From Carettochelys insculpta (lineage: Eukaryota > Chordata > Testudines > Carettochelyidae): a stretch of DNA of 64,000 nt. Shown one piece after another: positions 55,809-64,000 of the stretch (within the stretch, counting starts at the first letter, position 1; the number at the start of each line of letters is the position of its first letter). The position numbers were made by a program, and so were the translations under genes. The stretch lies in the NCBI RefSeq assembly GCF_033958435.1, contig NC_134160.1:11891001-11955000 (forward strand), in the 5' to 3' direction. The notes under the pieces are model-generated. The model ran no database searches. It had not been told where the DNA came from and worked only from the letters and a program-made list of their open reading frames with translations.

Positions 55809-55935
55809 GGACACCTGGGTTCTATTCGTAGACCTGCTGCTGGCTGACCTCAAACAAGTCAAGTCTCAACATGCCTCAGTTTCCCCACATACAAAATGTT
55901 GTGAGAGCTACTCTAGAAATGATAGGCATTTTTCT
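55809..55935 (+). repeat. MIR SINE fragment
   Basis: ACACCTGGGTTCTATTCGTA, ATGCCTCAGTTTCCCCACAT and AAAATGTTGTGAGAGC follow MIR order. Confidence 0.75.
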
Positions 55936-56623
55936 GTGGTACAACAGCTGCTAGATCTAGGGGAAAGGATATAAGTAAGTGCTCTGCAAGTTTCCCTGCT
56001 CCATGCTGACCTGGCCTCACCCTCCCTTTTGTATCCAGAGCCCTTGTGGAGCAGAAACCCTCCGAGGTGCAGGAAGCTTTGAAGAGGAGAACAAGCATCT
56101 GTGGGATGCCACCCAACTCACAGCACTGGGACCCAAGTGGTGATTCATAGGCGCAGCTGTGACATGCACCAGCACTGATGCAAACCAGCCCACACACCCT
56201 GAGCCTCTACTCCACGGGGACTGTCGCACCTGCTGAACGATAAATAACCTGATTAACCCTTTGGCAACTACAGGCCCGCTGATACCTGGCCTCCAGCCAC
56301 CGCAACCGCCACACCAAGAGCTTGTAAGAGGGAACCAGAACTTTTGGAAAGAGGATCGTGTAGATGGGCCCAGAAATCAGGCTGACCTTGTCCCCTGTAT
56401 GCCAGATGGAGTGGGTGAGTCCTACCTCCAGACAGGCAGCGAAACAACAGCCAGTCAAGATCATCTTCCTGGCGGATGTAAAACCTTGGCCTGGATTCTG
56501 AGCCTGCTGCTCAAGGATTCTGGGGGCCCTTAGTGATGGAAGCAGGCACACGGCAAGCTGTAGTGACCATGAGCTCTGAGCCAGCAGTTTCTGGCCTTAC
56601 CTCCCACTCCCGCCCAAAATAAA

Positions 56624-56758
56624 AGAGTAACAGAGAGAAAGCCGGGCTAGTCTATGTACTAGCAGAACAAAAGAGCAGTCCAGTAGCACTTTAAAGACTA
56701 ACACAATAATCTATTAGGTGATGAGCTTTTGCGGGACAGCCCCACTTCTGCTGATCAT
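56624..56758. mobile_element. Palindromic repeat, family B, left arm
   Basis: GTAACAGAGAGAAAGCCGGG, GTAGCACTTTAAAGACTAAC and TATTAGGTGATGAGCTTTTG are one arm with its terminal motif. The right arm is missing. The ribozyme-like core is mutated (GCAGAAG and CAAAAGC on the minus strand). Confidence 0.75.
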
Positions 56759-56759
56759 A

Positions 56760-59640
56760 AATAAATAAACTGAAAAGCATAACGCACTCCCATGCTTCGC
56801 CAAACATCCCCTTTTTGCCCCTTGGCCACCTCCAGAGCCTGATTCTCAGGCCAGGTGAGAGCCCTGAGAACAACCTTGGCTTATTTTGAACACACCCCAA
56901 TAAACGCTTCCCCCTACAAACGGGGGACTGATAACTCGAAGGAGAGGCCTTGGGTGATTTACTAGCCCTTGCGGCTTCTAGTGGCCAGCACAATAGCACC
57001 ACCTGCTGGCAGTGTGCCGACATCACCGCCATGGGGGAGCCATGAACAAGAGTTCCTGGGCAAACCACACAGCCATGGGGACATGACTCAGGAGGCAGAT
57101 GAACCAGCTGCCCCAATTCACAAGGGCCAGGCCACCAAATAGTCCATCGCCACCGTACATCTCTCTCCAGCAGCTATGCCCCTTAGCACCGGGGCCCAGA
57201 GCCACAGTCCTCCAGTGCGGACACGACCTTGGGATTTCTGCTGCACTGTCACAGGCGCTGCAAAGCCGGCCGCGGGCAGACAGGAGCAGATCACCGCTGA
57301 GGTGCTGGAGAAGGAGGCCGGCCTCTGGCACAGTTTGGGGGTGGGGTTGGGCCTATGCTGGTGCAGGACAGCTGTGTCCTCCTGGGATGAAATGTCAGAC
57401 AGGGAGAGTCCCCTGTGCTGGGCTCCAGCCAAGGTAACTCCAGGCTCCACCTGACTGTTGAGGGAGCTTTGGTGGGTGGTCGGTTTATGACTCTTTTCCT
57501 CCTCCTACACACCAGTTCAGCCTCCAGGCCAAAAATCACAGCTCCTTGCTGCTGAAAGGAAGAGGTGCTGGGAGCAGTCATGGTGCACAGACCCTGCTGG
57601 CACTGTGCACTGGTTCCCTCTGCTGGACAGAATCGAACGCTCGCTTGAGTTTGTCACAGATCCCATACTGCTAATGGGGATTCACCTCCGGCCCTAGGGG
57701 CAGCAGTGCTCTCAGCACAGGCAGAGCCATGCTATGAAATTGCTAGTGCCTAAGGGGTGCAGATGACAGGAGGTGCCAATGAGGTGTCACATCTGTGTAC
57801 CCATGAGCGGCCTCTTTCTCAACCCAAGGATGAAAGTCAAGGGTACTTTACAGGTAACGTCTCGTATCTATAACCCCAGGTAGGAGAGCCATGAGCAAGC
57901 CAGCGCCTTTAGCTTCTGGAGGCTGCTGTACAATATCCTTCTGACCTTGAGCTCCTCTAGCATTACTCCTTCCTTGTCAAGCCCGGACATGGACTAGGAA
58001 CTGCATCAACACGGACACCTTCATCTGCCCAGCCCCAGTAAGAGTCCTGCCAGCAACAAACCACTCGGGACAGCCCAACAGACATGGGACCATTCCAGAG
58101 GGTCACAACAGCACAGACCAATGAAGAATCATGAGTCCAGCCGCTCCTGTCTAGGTAGCAATTGGAACGGCACCTCTCCGCCCAGCAGAGCTAAACGACG
58201 CTCTCCTGCCTGGTGCTGAGCCCAGGCATCTCTGCTTTGGCACTGCCTGCTGCTGTGGCTTCTGGGTGGTGAACAAAGATGCTGTTGGCAGGGGGACTGG
58301 CCCTTTAAGGAGAGCTGGGCTCAGCCCCACCTGTGCCTCAGTTTTCTGCCTTCCTGGAGCTGGGCGTGGGCATGTACAGGGGAGCTGGTAAGATGGGAGC
58401 TCAGGGCCAAGGCAGCCTGTCCAAGGGAGCTGGCTCTATTAGACATTCCTACAGAGGCTCCAGCTAGGGCAGCCCCAGGCCTGGGCTAGCAACGCTCCTT
58501 CTTGGGCAGCCAGGGCTTGGGAAAAGTCACTCCCCCGACCTCCGCTGGGCAATGGGAGAGCAGAGCAAAGGAAAGGACAGTGTCTGCAGGCAGACAGCAG
58601 CCCATCCCATGTCCCCTCCCCTTGGGGACTCCCAGGGAGGAGGCAGAACCAGGTACAAGGGGAGGCCATGGAGTCACCATTCAGGGGAAGGGCTGCGGGT
58701 TGCCAGCTCTAGCAGCCTGGTCAGCACCCATGTCCACCTATCTAGGGCAGCCCCATTCTCCAGGCCGGCTGAGATGCAAGAGACCAGGTGCTTTGGCATC
58801 ACTTTGTCAAGGACTCTTCTCACTGGAGGGGAGGCAAGAGGCCAGAGCTAACGGCCCCTGCTCTCTCCAGGCAGAAGCATCAGCTCAATGCAGGGAGGTG
58901 CAGCTGGCAGGCTGCAGCTTTCCCAGACTTGCCTAGCCAAGCCAGGTAGGGAGAAGAGAGTGTTTGCTTCCTGCCTCAAGGTCCCTGTGTCCCCTGTTCA
59001 GACCCTCACAAACCCAGCAGCCAAGGAGTCTGGCATTGCCTCAGGGTGTGGTGCCAAGGTTAACAGGGGCCACTAGATCTGCCCCACCCTCTGGCCAGTC
59101 CTACAGGTGCTGTGCTGGAAGGGGAGAGGATGCCTATGCCTCTGCCTCTGCCATGGCAATGGAGTGAGGAAACTCTCCATGGGGTATCAGCCCATTTGCC
59201 TCCAGCTGGTGCTCCAGCTTCCCAAGGAATGGAGGTGCTGACAGATGGCTACACAGAGGCAGAAGCACAGCAAAGCCTGGTGGCAATACAGGATCTGCTC
59301 TGGGAGCCTGGGTCCAAGGCCCATCTTCAGTCAGTGCCAACGGGTGCAGGAACCAGCCTGGAGGCAACTTGCCGTGGACCCAGGGGTGATCTCTCAACTC
59401 CAGTGCCTCCCCAGGGATCAAACCCCTGCATGACCCCTTGGACATCCCCAGCATTACAGTTACAGGCCCATTCCTCTCCAGAAATGCAACTCCTCCTAAT
59501 CAAGCAAAGAGCTGGGTCCAGGGGTGCCCCAGAAAAGAAAAGCCATATGGGTTTGCAAAGATCATTTAAAATTAGGTGCTAAGCTGCTTCTGTTTCCATG
59601 GCAACAGCTTGGGGGAGTTGATTGCCATGGCACCCAGACA
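56760..59640. other. Unannotated region left of the MsrA-type exon
   Basis: If the gene runs leftward this includes its 3' UTR. I see no AATAAA or ATTAAA on the minus strand close to the stop. The 156-codon plus ORF (59112-59582) is antisense to the presumed UTR and matches nothing known. Bases 56997-57009 (CACCACCTGCTGG) resemble a reverse CTCF motif with one mismatch. Confidence 0.35.
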
Positions 59641-59648
59641 TCCTCCCT

Positions 59649-59825
59649 TCATGACTCCTGTTCAGCTATTGAGCTGATGGGACAGGCCACACCTGTCCCA
59701 TTTTGGCTGTAGTACCCCTCAGGGATCTTGTGCAGGTACTGCTGGTGGTAATCCTCTGCATAACAGAACTCCCCGGCCTCCTGCATTTCAGTGGTGGTGG
59801 GACCCAGGTGCTGTTTGGCGAGCTC
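59649..59825 (-). CDS. MSRA-like: Terminal coding exon of an MsrA-family methionine sulfoxide reductase
   Basis: Read on the minus strand, this exon encodes 58 residues and a TGA stop in one open frame. Residues 20-31 read [12 protein letters not shown], the conserved C-terminal signature of peptide methionine-(S)-sulfoxide reductase A, which reduces oxidised methionine in proteins. Further on, GTGVACP matches the C-terminal GTGVSCP of vertebrate MsrA. The exon begins in phase 0 after a pyrimidine-rich tract ending in CTCGCTAG (about 59826-59860), a convincing 3' splice site. The catalytic GCFWG motif must lie in an earlier exon; I found none up to 64000, so upstream exons probably lie beyond the window. 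Oddity: where vertebrate MsrA has GYCGLGG, this sequence has GYYSQNG, so the first of the two C-terminal recycling cysteines is missing while the second (VAC) is kept. The tail after ACP (ISSIAEQES) also differs from the usual short basic end. It may therefore be a diverged paralogue rather than the main MSRA gene. I see no canonical poly(A) signal just downstream. Confidence 0.88.
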   Translation of the reverse strand, partial: ELAKQHLGPTTTEMQEAGEFCYAEDYHQQYLHKIPEGYYSQNGTGVACPISSIAEQES

Positions 59826-60274
59826 CTAGCGAGAGGAGACGGGAGGAAAGGGAGTCAAGGTTAGTGCTCCTGGAAAGGGAGCAAGCAGCAGCCCCAGCTG
59901 GAGCCAGGCACACGGGTTGGCAGCATTTGTGTGGGCAGCTGACATACCCACTGATGCCCCTCAAGCCTTCCCTGCTGGTCCAGTCCAGGACCTTGGGGCA
60001 GAGACTCTGACATGATCCGGTGAAAGGAAACAGCAGGGACATGGCCAGCAAAATCCAGGGGCAGTGAAATCAAAGCAGCTGCTGCCCCTCTGCAAACCAG
60101 ACCACTTCCCAGAGCAGGGGAGGAGCATGGGGCTGGCACTGGGCCAGCAGCAATAGGCAGGGGAGGGAGGAGGTTTTTTATTCACTTGCATTCAGTGACT
60201 CTGGGCCAGCAAGTCCTGGCCACAAGCAGCAGTTTAGCGCTGCAGCCCCCTAGGGTGGCAGGAGTGATCCCTCC

Positions 60275-60370
60275 CTGGGGCCTTGGACAGCTCAGCTGAA
60301 GAGCTAGGAGTTGAACCCAGGAGTCCTGGCTCCCAGTCCCCTGCTCTGATTGCTAGGCCAGCCCCCCTGC
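60275..60370 (-). repeat. MIR SINE fragment
   Basis: GGAGTTGAACCCAGGAGTCC, TGGCTCCCAGTCCCCTGCTC and TGATTGCTAGGCCAGC are the 5' half of MIR in reverse. It lies in the presumed last intron of the MsrA-type gene if that gene runs leftward. Confidence 0.75.
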
Positions 60371-60374
60371 AGGA

Positions 60375-62050
60375 ACAGGACCAATCTCACTGGTGGGGGT
60401 AAGGTTCAAACTGCCTCGTCAGCCAACACAAACACTGCGGGGTGCACAGCACCTTGCCAGTGCCATCCCTGCACGCCCAGCCGACACCTCAGCGATGGGC
60501 ACCTCATGCACATGAGTCACAAGCCTGAAGCTGCAGCTGATGCGCACCAGCCAGCCTACCTGAGAAGAAAGTTAGGACTAGGGCTGCATACGCTGCCAGG
60601 GAAGCTGCCTGGGCTGCACTCCCACTGTCATCTCAGAGCTAATATACACCCAACAGGAGCTGGGGGAGCACACCAGACAGGCCACAGTGGGGCTGAGATA
60701 CACATCTCCCTCAAGGGTTCTAAGCCTCCTTCGGTGGGTGCCAGGCTGACACCCCCAAGCACAGGCATGGGAGCAGAGACCCCGATGCAGATCTGTCAGC
60801 TTGTCGGGGCGGGGGGCGGGGAGGATGGGCTCATGGCCGAGGAGTGGGGGAAGGGCAGAACAGGGGTAGGTTGAGAAGGGACCAATTCACCCCCATCAAT
60901 GAGCTCTGCAGGGTCTGAACTCAGACCCAAGCACCCACCCCTGCTGAGCAGAGAGGGCATCTCTGAGCCATCCCTCCGCAGCCTGCCCTGAACCCCTCTG
61001 CATCTCAGACAGCATCTCAGTGAACCGCTGCTGTGCTACCCAAGCTGCGCCCCTGCCATCGGAAGCAGCTCATCCGACAGCCACGCCTTGGCACAGACAG
61101 AAGCAAGGTTCCCACTGGGGTGGAAACTCTGCTGCTAATAGCGGGAAGCTAAAGACGCACCCGCACCTGCCCGAGGAAGGACAGGCAAGTTGCTGCCTAA
61201 CACACCACAAACCAATTCCTACAGCTGTCGAGGTGCTAGGGCCGCTGGGAGATATTCCCCAGAATCCTAGCATGCACCGCTGGGTGAGCTGGCTGTGCAA
61301 CTCTGCAGCATGGGCTCTCGGAGGCAGGCTTGGCTGATGTCTGACTGCATGCAAGGGAGTGAGGGTGGGGGTCTATCCCCAGAGTTAGACAGACACAATG
61401 GAGGCAGGTCCCTTAGCACAGCTGCCAGAGTAAATGCGCACTACAGGACTGTTCCTCATGTCACTGCCTGGGGACCTGGTTTCTCCAGAGCCTGCCCTTC
61501 AGTGACCAAGGGCATGGGCTCTCAAGGGTGTGCTTGGAGACTGGGGACCAGCCGCTCGATCTGTTTCATAATTTCTTCCCCTCCACTTTCCATGCATGAT
61601 GGTGGGGGACTGGGTATTTCACAGCCAACATATAATATGGCCAGGCTGCAGTGACCCACTGTACCCTAATGCTGGGCTCCATCTCCCTCTAGCGGATGCA
61701 CCACAATTCCAAATGTTCTACTGTGGCTGCTCTTCCAACACAAAGAATTAGCCCCTGGCAAGGGCAAGGGTAACCCATGCTACTAGATCCAGTTGCCTAA
61801 GGTTGGAGCCCTGTTTGGAGCAACCAAGTGCCCCTGCACTGACTGGGAAGAGCCCAGTTCTCCAAGAAAGCTTATAAGTGGAAGGGAGAAAGCTCACAAG
61901 AACCAGAGCACTCTCCTTCCCTTTATGAAGAAACGTCTGCTACATCCAGCCACAGGGGAGTGTTTCCACATTACAGCCCCACTATTCCAGCTGGCTGCCA
62001 GGAGAACTAGCAATCCCTCAAGGGCTCCCAGGTGTCCCCTGTATTTAGCC
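60375..62050. other. Unannotated region right of the MsrA-type exon
   Basis: This is probably intron of the MsrA-type gene. I searched by eye on the minus strand for GCFWG, HDPTQ and GTQYRS coding and found none. The 174-codon plus ORF (60350-60874) has no recognisable motif. Confidence 0.35.
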
Positions 62051-62138
62051 CCTTGTCACAGCAGCATCTGAGCTGTCTCTAGGGAGAGACAGAGCTATGG
62101 ATTGCCCAAGGTCAGTATGGAAATGCAAATTCACATCT

Positions 62139-62332
62139 CATAGAGCCAAAAGGGACCTTAGGAGGGCATTGAGTTCAATCGCCTGCCCTCTTGGCAGGAC
62201 CAAGCACCCCTGCCCCCGCTCTTTTTTTAAAAAAAAATATTTGCTCCAGACCCCTAAGCAGCCCCCTTCAAGGGCTGAGCTCCCAACCCTGGGCTTAGCA
62301 GGGTAATGCTCAAACCACCAAGCAACCCCTCT
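62139..62332 (-). repeat. tRNA-derived pol III SINE (turtle type), reverse copy
   Basis: The reverse head is visible as CCCTTCAAGGGCTGAGCTCC, CAACCCTGGGCTTAGCAGGG and TAATGCTCAAACCACCAAGC. The tail TCATAGAGCCAAAAGGGACC and TTAGGAGGGCATTGAG lies at the left. A T/A run (62221-62239) sits between them. Confidence 0.85.
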
Positions 62333-62339
62333 CTACGTG

Positions 62340-62435
62340 AAGAGCCCAGGAATCCCACTCCTCAGCACCTGAGCAAATTCTTGCACTCGTGCTCGGCTTT
62401 GCAGTCTGCTGCGCTAACCACTAGGGGGCAAGGCT
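62340..62435 (-). repeat. MIR SINE fragment carrying a CTCF-like motif
   Basis: AGCCCAGGAATCCCACTCCT and GCGCTAACCACTAGGGGGCA are antisense MIR. Bases 62418-62430, CCACTAGGGGGCA, fit the CTCF core consensus at all 13 positions. Confidence 0.65.
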
Positions 62436-62761
62436 CCACTACAGCACTAAGCTGACAGGCCAGTGCTCTCCCCCTGGCACAGTTACGCCACCCTGGTCAG
62501 AAGCTATGTGGGCAGGAGAGCACTTCCTACCGTCCTGGTGTGGACGGTACAAACTTTGCCTGGCTCTGGAGGGGCTGGAGGTGGGCTTTTTCACAGCCCT
62601 GGGTCGTGTCACAGCGAGTTCAGCAGCAGCATACAGCTGCCTAGGTAGCAGTGCCTTCCTACCAGTGCGCCAGGGAGTCTGTTTTACAGCAGCGAAACCA
62701 CAGAACCTAAGATAATCGGTCCAATGGGAGCAGCACCCTTAAGATGGCAGGAGGAGTCTAG

Positions 62762-62850
62762 AAGAAGTGGGTCTGGCCCACAAAAGCTCATTGCCTAATA
62801 AATCATATTGTTAGTCTTTAAAGTGCTACAGGACTGCTTTTGTGTTTTGG
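62762..62850. mobile_element. Palindromic repeat, family B, right arm
   Basis: AGAAGAAGTGGGTCTGGCCC, CATTGCCTAATAAATCATAT, TAGTCTTTAAAGTGCTACAG and GACTGCTTTTGTGTTTTG are the right arm. The core has lost CTGA and GAAA identity (AGAAGAA, CAAAAGC). Confidence 0.75.
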
Positions 62851-62920
62851 GGACCACGGTTGACTTTTAGCATGTAAACTCCCCTTACAGAGAATGCATA
62901 CATCTGGGTACAGCTATGCC

Positions 62921-62922
<2 letters not shown>

Positions 62923-62953
<31 letters not shown>
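62923..62953. repeat. (CA)n microsatellite
   Basis: About 15 uninterrupted CA units. Confidence 0.97.
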
Positions 62954-62955
<2 letters not shown>

Positions 62956-62989
62956 CAGTTTCCTATGTTGCTTGTCTCCATGGGATATG

Positions 62990-63210
62990 TCTATACTGCA
63001 CACAAAGCCTGAGGTCTGACCCAGTCTGAGCCCAAGCCCCATTTCCATCCACACACAGATGAGGCTGATTTGGGTCAGTAAGTACTCAGGATCCAGATCC
63101 TAGGACCCTGCTTTGGAGGTGCATCAGAGCCCAAAGCTCCCTCTGGCTCAGATCAGCTCTAAGCCTTGTCATTCTGCAGTGCGGACACAGGTGAAGCCAG
63201 AGACCTGAGT
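62990..63210. mobile_element. hAT-like element (GGGATATGTCTATACTGCA end)
   Basis: The left end is GGGATATGTCTATACTGCAC, the interior has GAGCCCAAGCCCC and GAGCCCAAAGCTC, and the right end is TTCTGCAGTGCGGACACAGG. It is the same family as 24333-24592. Confidence 0.7.
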
Positions 63211-63544
63211 CACAAGGCTTGGCCAGTGCAGCAGGGCTGAGTTAGCATGATCGAGAGCACTAGGTCAATAACTGTAAACCCAGATTCCACGGCAGAGCAG
63301 ATGCTCTGGCGTGGGCTTAGAAACATCAAGTTCACAAGCCTGGCCCTTTCTACACATGTAGACATGCTGTCAGATTGCAAGCCCATTCAGACACAGATCA
63401 GCCATTTGCAACATAGCTGCAGCCCTGAGAAGATAATCAGCCAAATCAAAGAGTCAGGAATCTGGCTTGGGGGCCTCAGTTAATTTTTTAACATGCAAAC
63501 CCTCTTGGAGGGCATGCATACATCAAGCTGCAGATCCACCCTCC

Positions 63545-63650
63545 CCATTCGGCAGCTGAGGCAGAGATGTCCCACAGTCAATTTATAGCAAAGAGACTAG
63601 AACCCAGAACTCCTACTACCCAGTCCTGTGTGCTAGTCCCTGGCCCCAGC
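63545..63650 (-). repeat. MIR SINE fragment
   Basis: CGGCAGCTGAGGCAGAGATG, AACCCAGAACTCCTACTACC and GTCCTGTGTGCTAGTCCCTG follow antisense MIR. Confidence 0.8.
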
Positions 63651-64000
63651 TACCTCTGACAGGGAGCACTGGCTGCGTGTCACCTGCCAGGGCCCTTGGT
63701 GATCACCCACCAAACCAAGCCAAGAGGGATGGAGGCGCTGAGACCCTTACGTCAGGCAACAGCATCTACTCAGCCGAAGGTACAGGGGAAGGGGAGGGGC
63801 TGACTCAGAGGCAAGTGGGGCCTGTCTCCCGTTGGGGGGAAACGTCCCTTGTGGCTCCCATCTGAGCAGGCCTGTCAGCTGGCTCTAACGCAATTAACGA
63901 AGTGCCCCACATCAAAGGAGTTGGTGGCCCTGGAGACTTTTCAGCAGATGGGGGCGCGGGGGAGGGAGACTGGCTTTTCTCCAGGGCCCAGAACAATGTA

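Noticed and set aside
56207..56551. Minus-strand ORF of 114 codons with a hydrophobic, membrane-like stretch
   Set aside because: The segment around SLISGPIYTILFPK looked protein-like, but I could match it to no family, and a GTAGG/CATACAG pair inside it would define an intron of only about 30 bp.
57176..57454. Possible plus-strand exon after CACTGTCACAG with frame reading QEQITAEVLEKEAGLWHSL
   Set aside because: The acceptor is weak, no good donor follows, and the peptide matches nothing I know.
59112..59582. Plus ORF of 156 codons as a gene overlapping the MsrA exon region
   Set aside because: It is antisense to the presumed 3' UTR, has no recognised motif and no splice support.
1..64000. 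CRISPR arrays, bacterial operons, rRNA genes and functional tRNA genes
   Set aside because: No regularly spaced repeats with unique spacers, no ribosome-binding-site/ORF organisation, and no intact tRNA cloverleaf. The tRNA-like heads at 3719, 34115 and 62300 belong to SINEs.
1..64000. Endogenous viral genes
   Set aside because: I found no gag, pol or env-like coding and no LTR pair. The only reverse-transcriptase-like sequences are CR1 remnants.

Overview
This window looks like nuclear DNA from a sauropsid, most probably a turtle; I cannot name the species. The evidence is the repeat content: several CR1 LINE 3' ends on both strands, with an ATTCTATG-type tail at about 1110-1131; a tRNA-derived pol III SINE of the turtle type (3719-3898 and 62139-62332); many old MIR copies; hAT-like non-autonomous DNA elements with GTCTACAC-type or CAGGGGTC-type ends; and pogo/Tigger-like elements flanked by TA. 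There is no bacterial, phage or viral gene organisation, and nearly all open reading frames here are chance ORFs in GC-rich intergenic or intronic DNA.

Two pieces of cellular protein-coding sequence are recognisable. At 59649-59825 on the minus strand lies a 177-bp terminal coding exon of a methionine sulfoxide reductase A (MsrA) family gene, with a clean 3' splice site, an intact frame, the family signature and a stop codon. Its upstream exons must lie mostly to the right, beyond position 64000. At 22429-22640 on the minus strand lies a broken first exon of an encephalopsin (OPN3/TMT-type) opsin, which still has a splice-donor GT at the expected place after the SLF-G codon.

Layout: 1-3.5 kb has CR1 copies, one split by a GC-rich hAT-like insertion. 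3.5-12 kb has SINE, MIR, hAT-like and palindromic repeats. 12-14 kb has a possible conserved regulatory block and a nested repeat. 17-20.5 kb has an Sp1-type GC cluster and a long minus-strand CR1 interrupted by a palindromic element. 21-23 kb is AT-rich, then carries a short hAT-like element and the opsin relic. 23-25.5 kb has a degenerate TG tract, CR1, and a Tigger-like element split by a second element. 26.4-27 kb is a candidate regulatory region (CTCF-like site, GATA sites, TATA-like box). 27-42 kb is mostly unannotated GC-rich DNA with microsatellites, a 41-bp minisatellite (31.3 kb), a Z-DNA-prone run (32.6 kb) and a long inverted repeat (38.7 kb). 42.5 kb holds a complete palindromic element with a 14-bp target-site duplication. 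44-50 kb has MIR and Tigger-like copies and a 51-bp minisatellite. 50.1-50.5 kb is a CpG island that could be a promoter. 50.5-64 kb is intronic or intergenic sequence with a CR1, a SINE, a hairpin (55.7 kb) and the MsrA-type exon.

The most interesting theme is a family of short palindromic repeats, abundant here, that look like MITEs. They carry in each arm a sequence resembling a small hammerhead ribozyme (CTGANGA, stem II, GAAAGC, TTAT, GCTC) and are flanked by direct repeats of 8-14 bp. Both features fit a Penelope-like retroelement better than a cut-and-paste transposon. All family assignments rest on reading the sequence and on remembered family features; no search was run.
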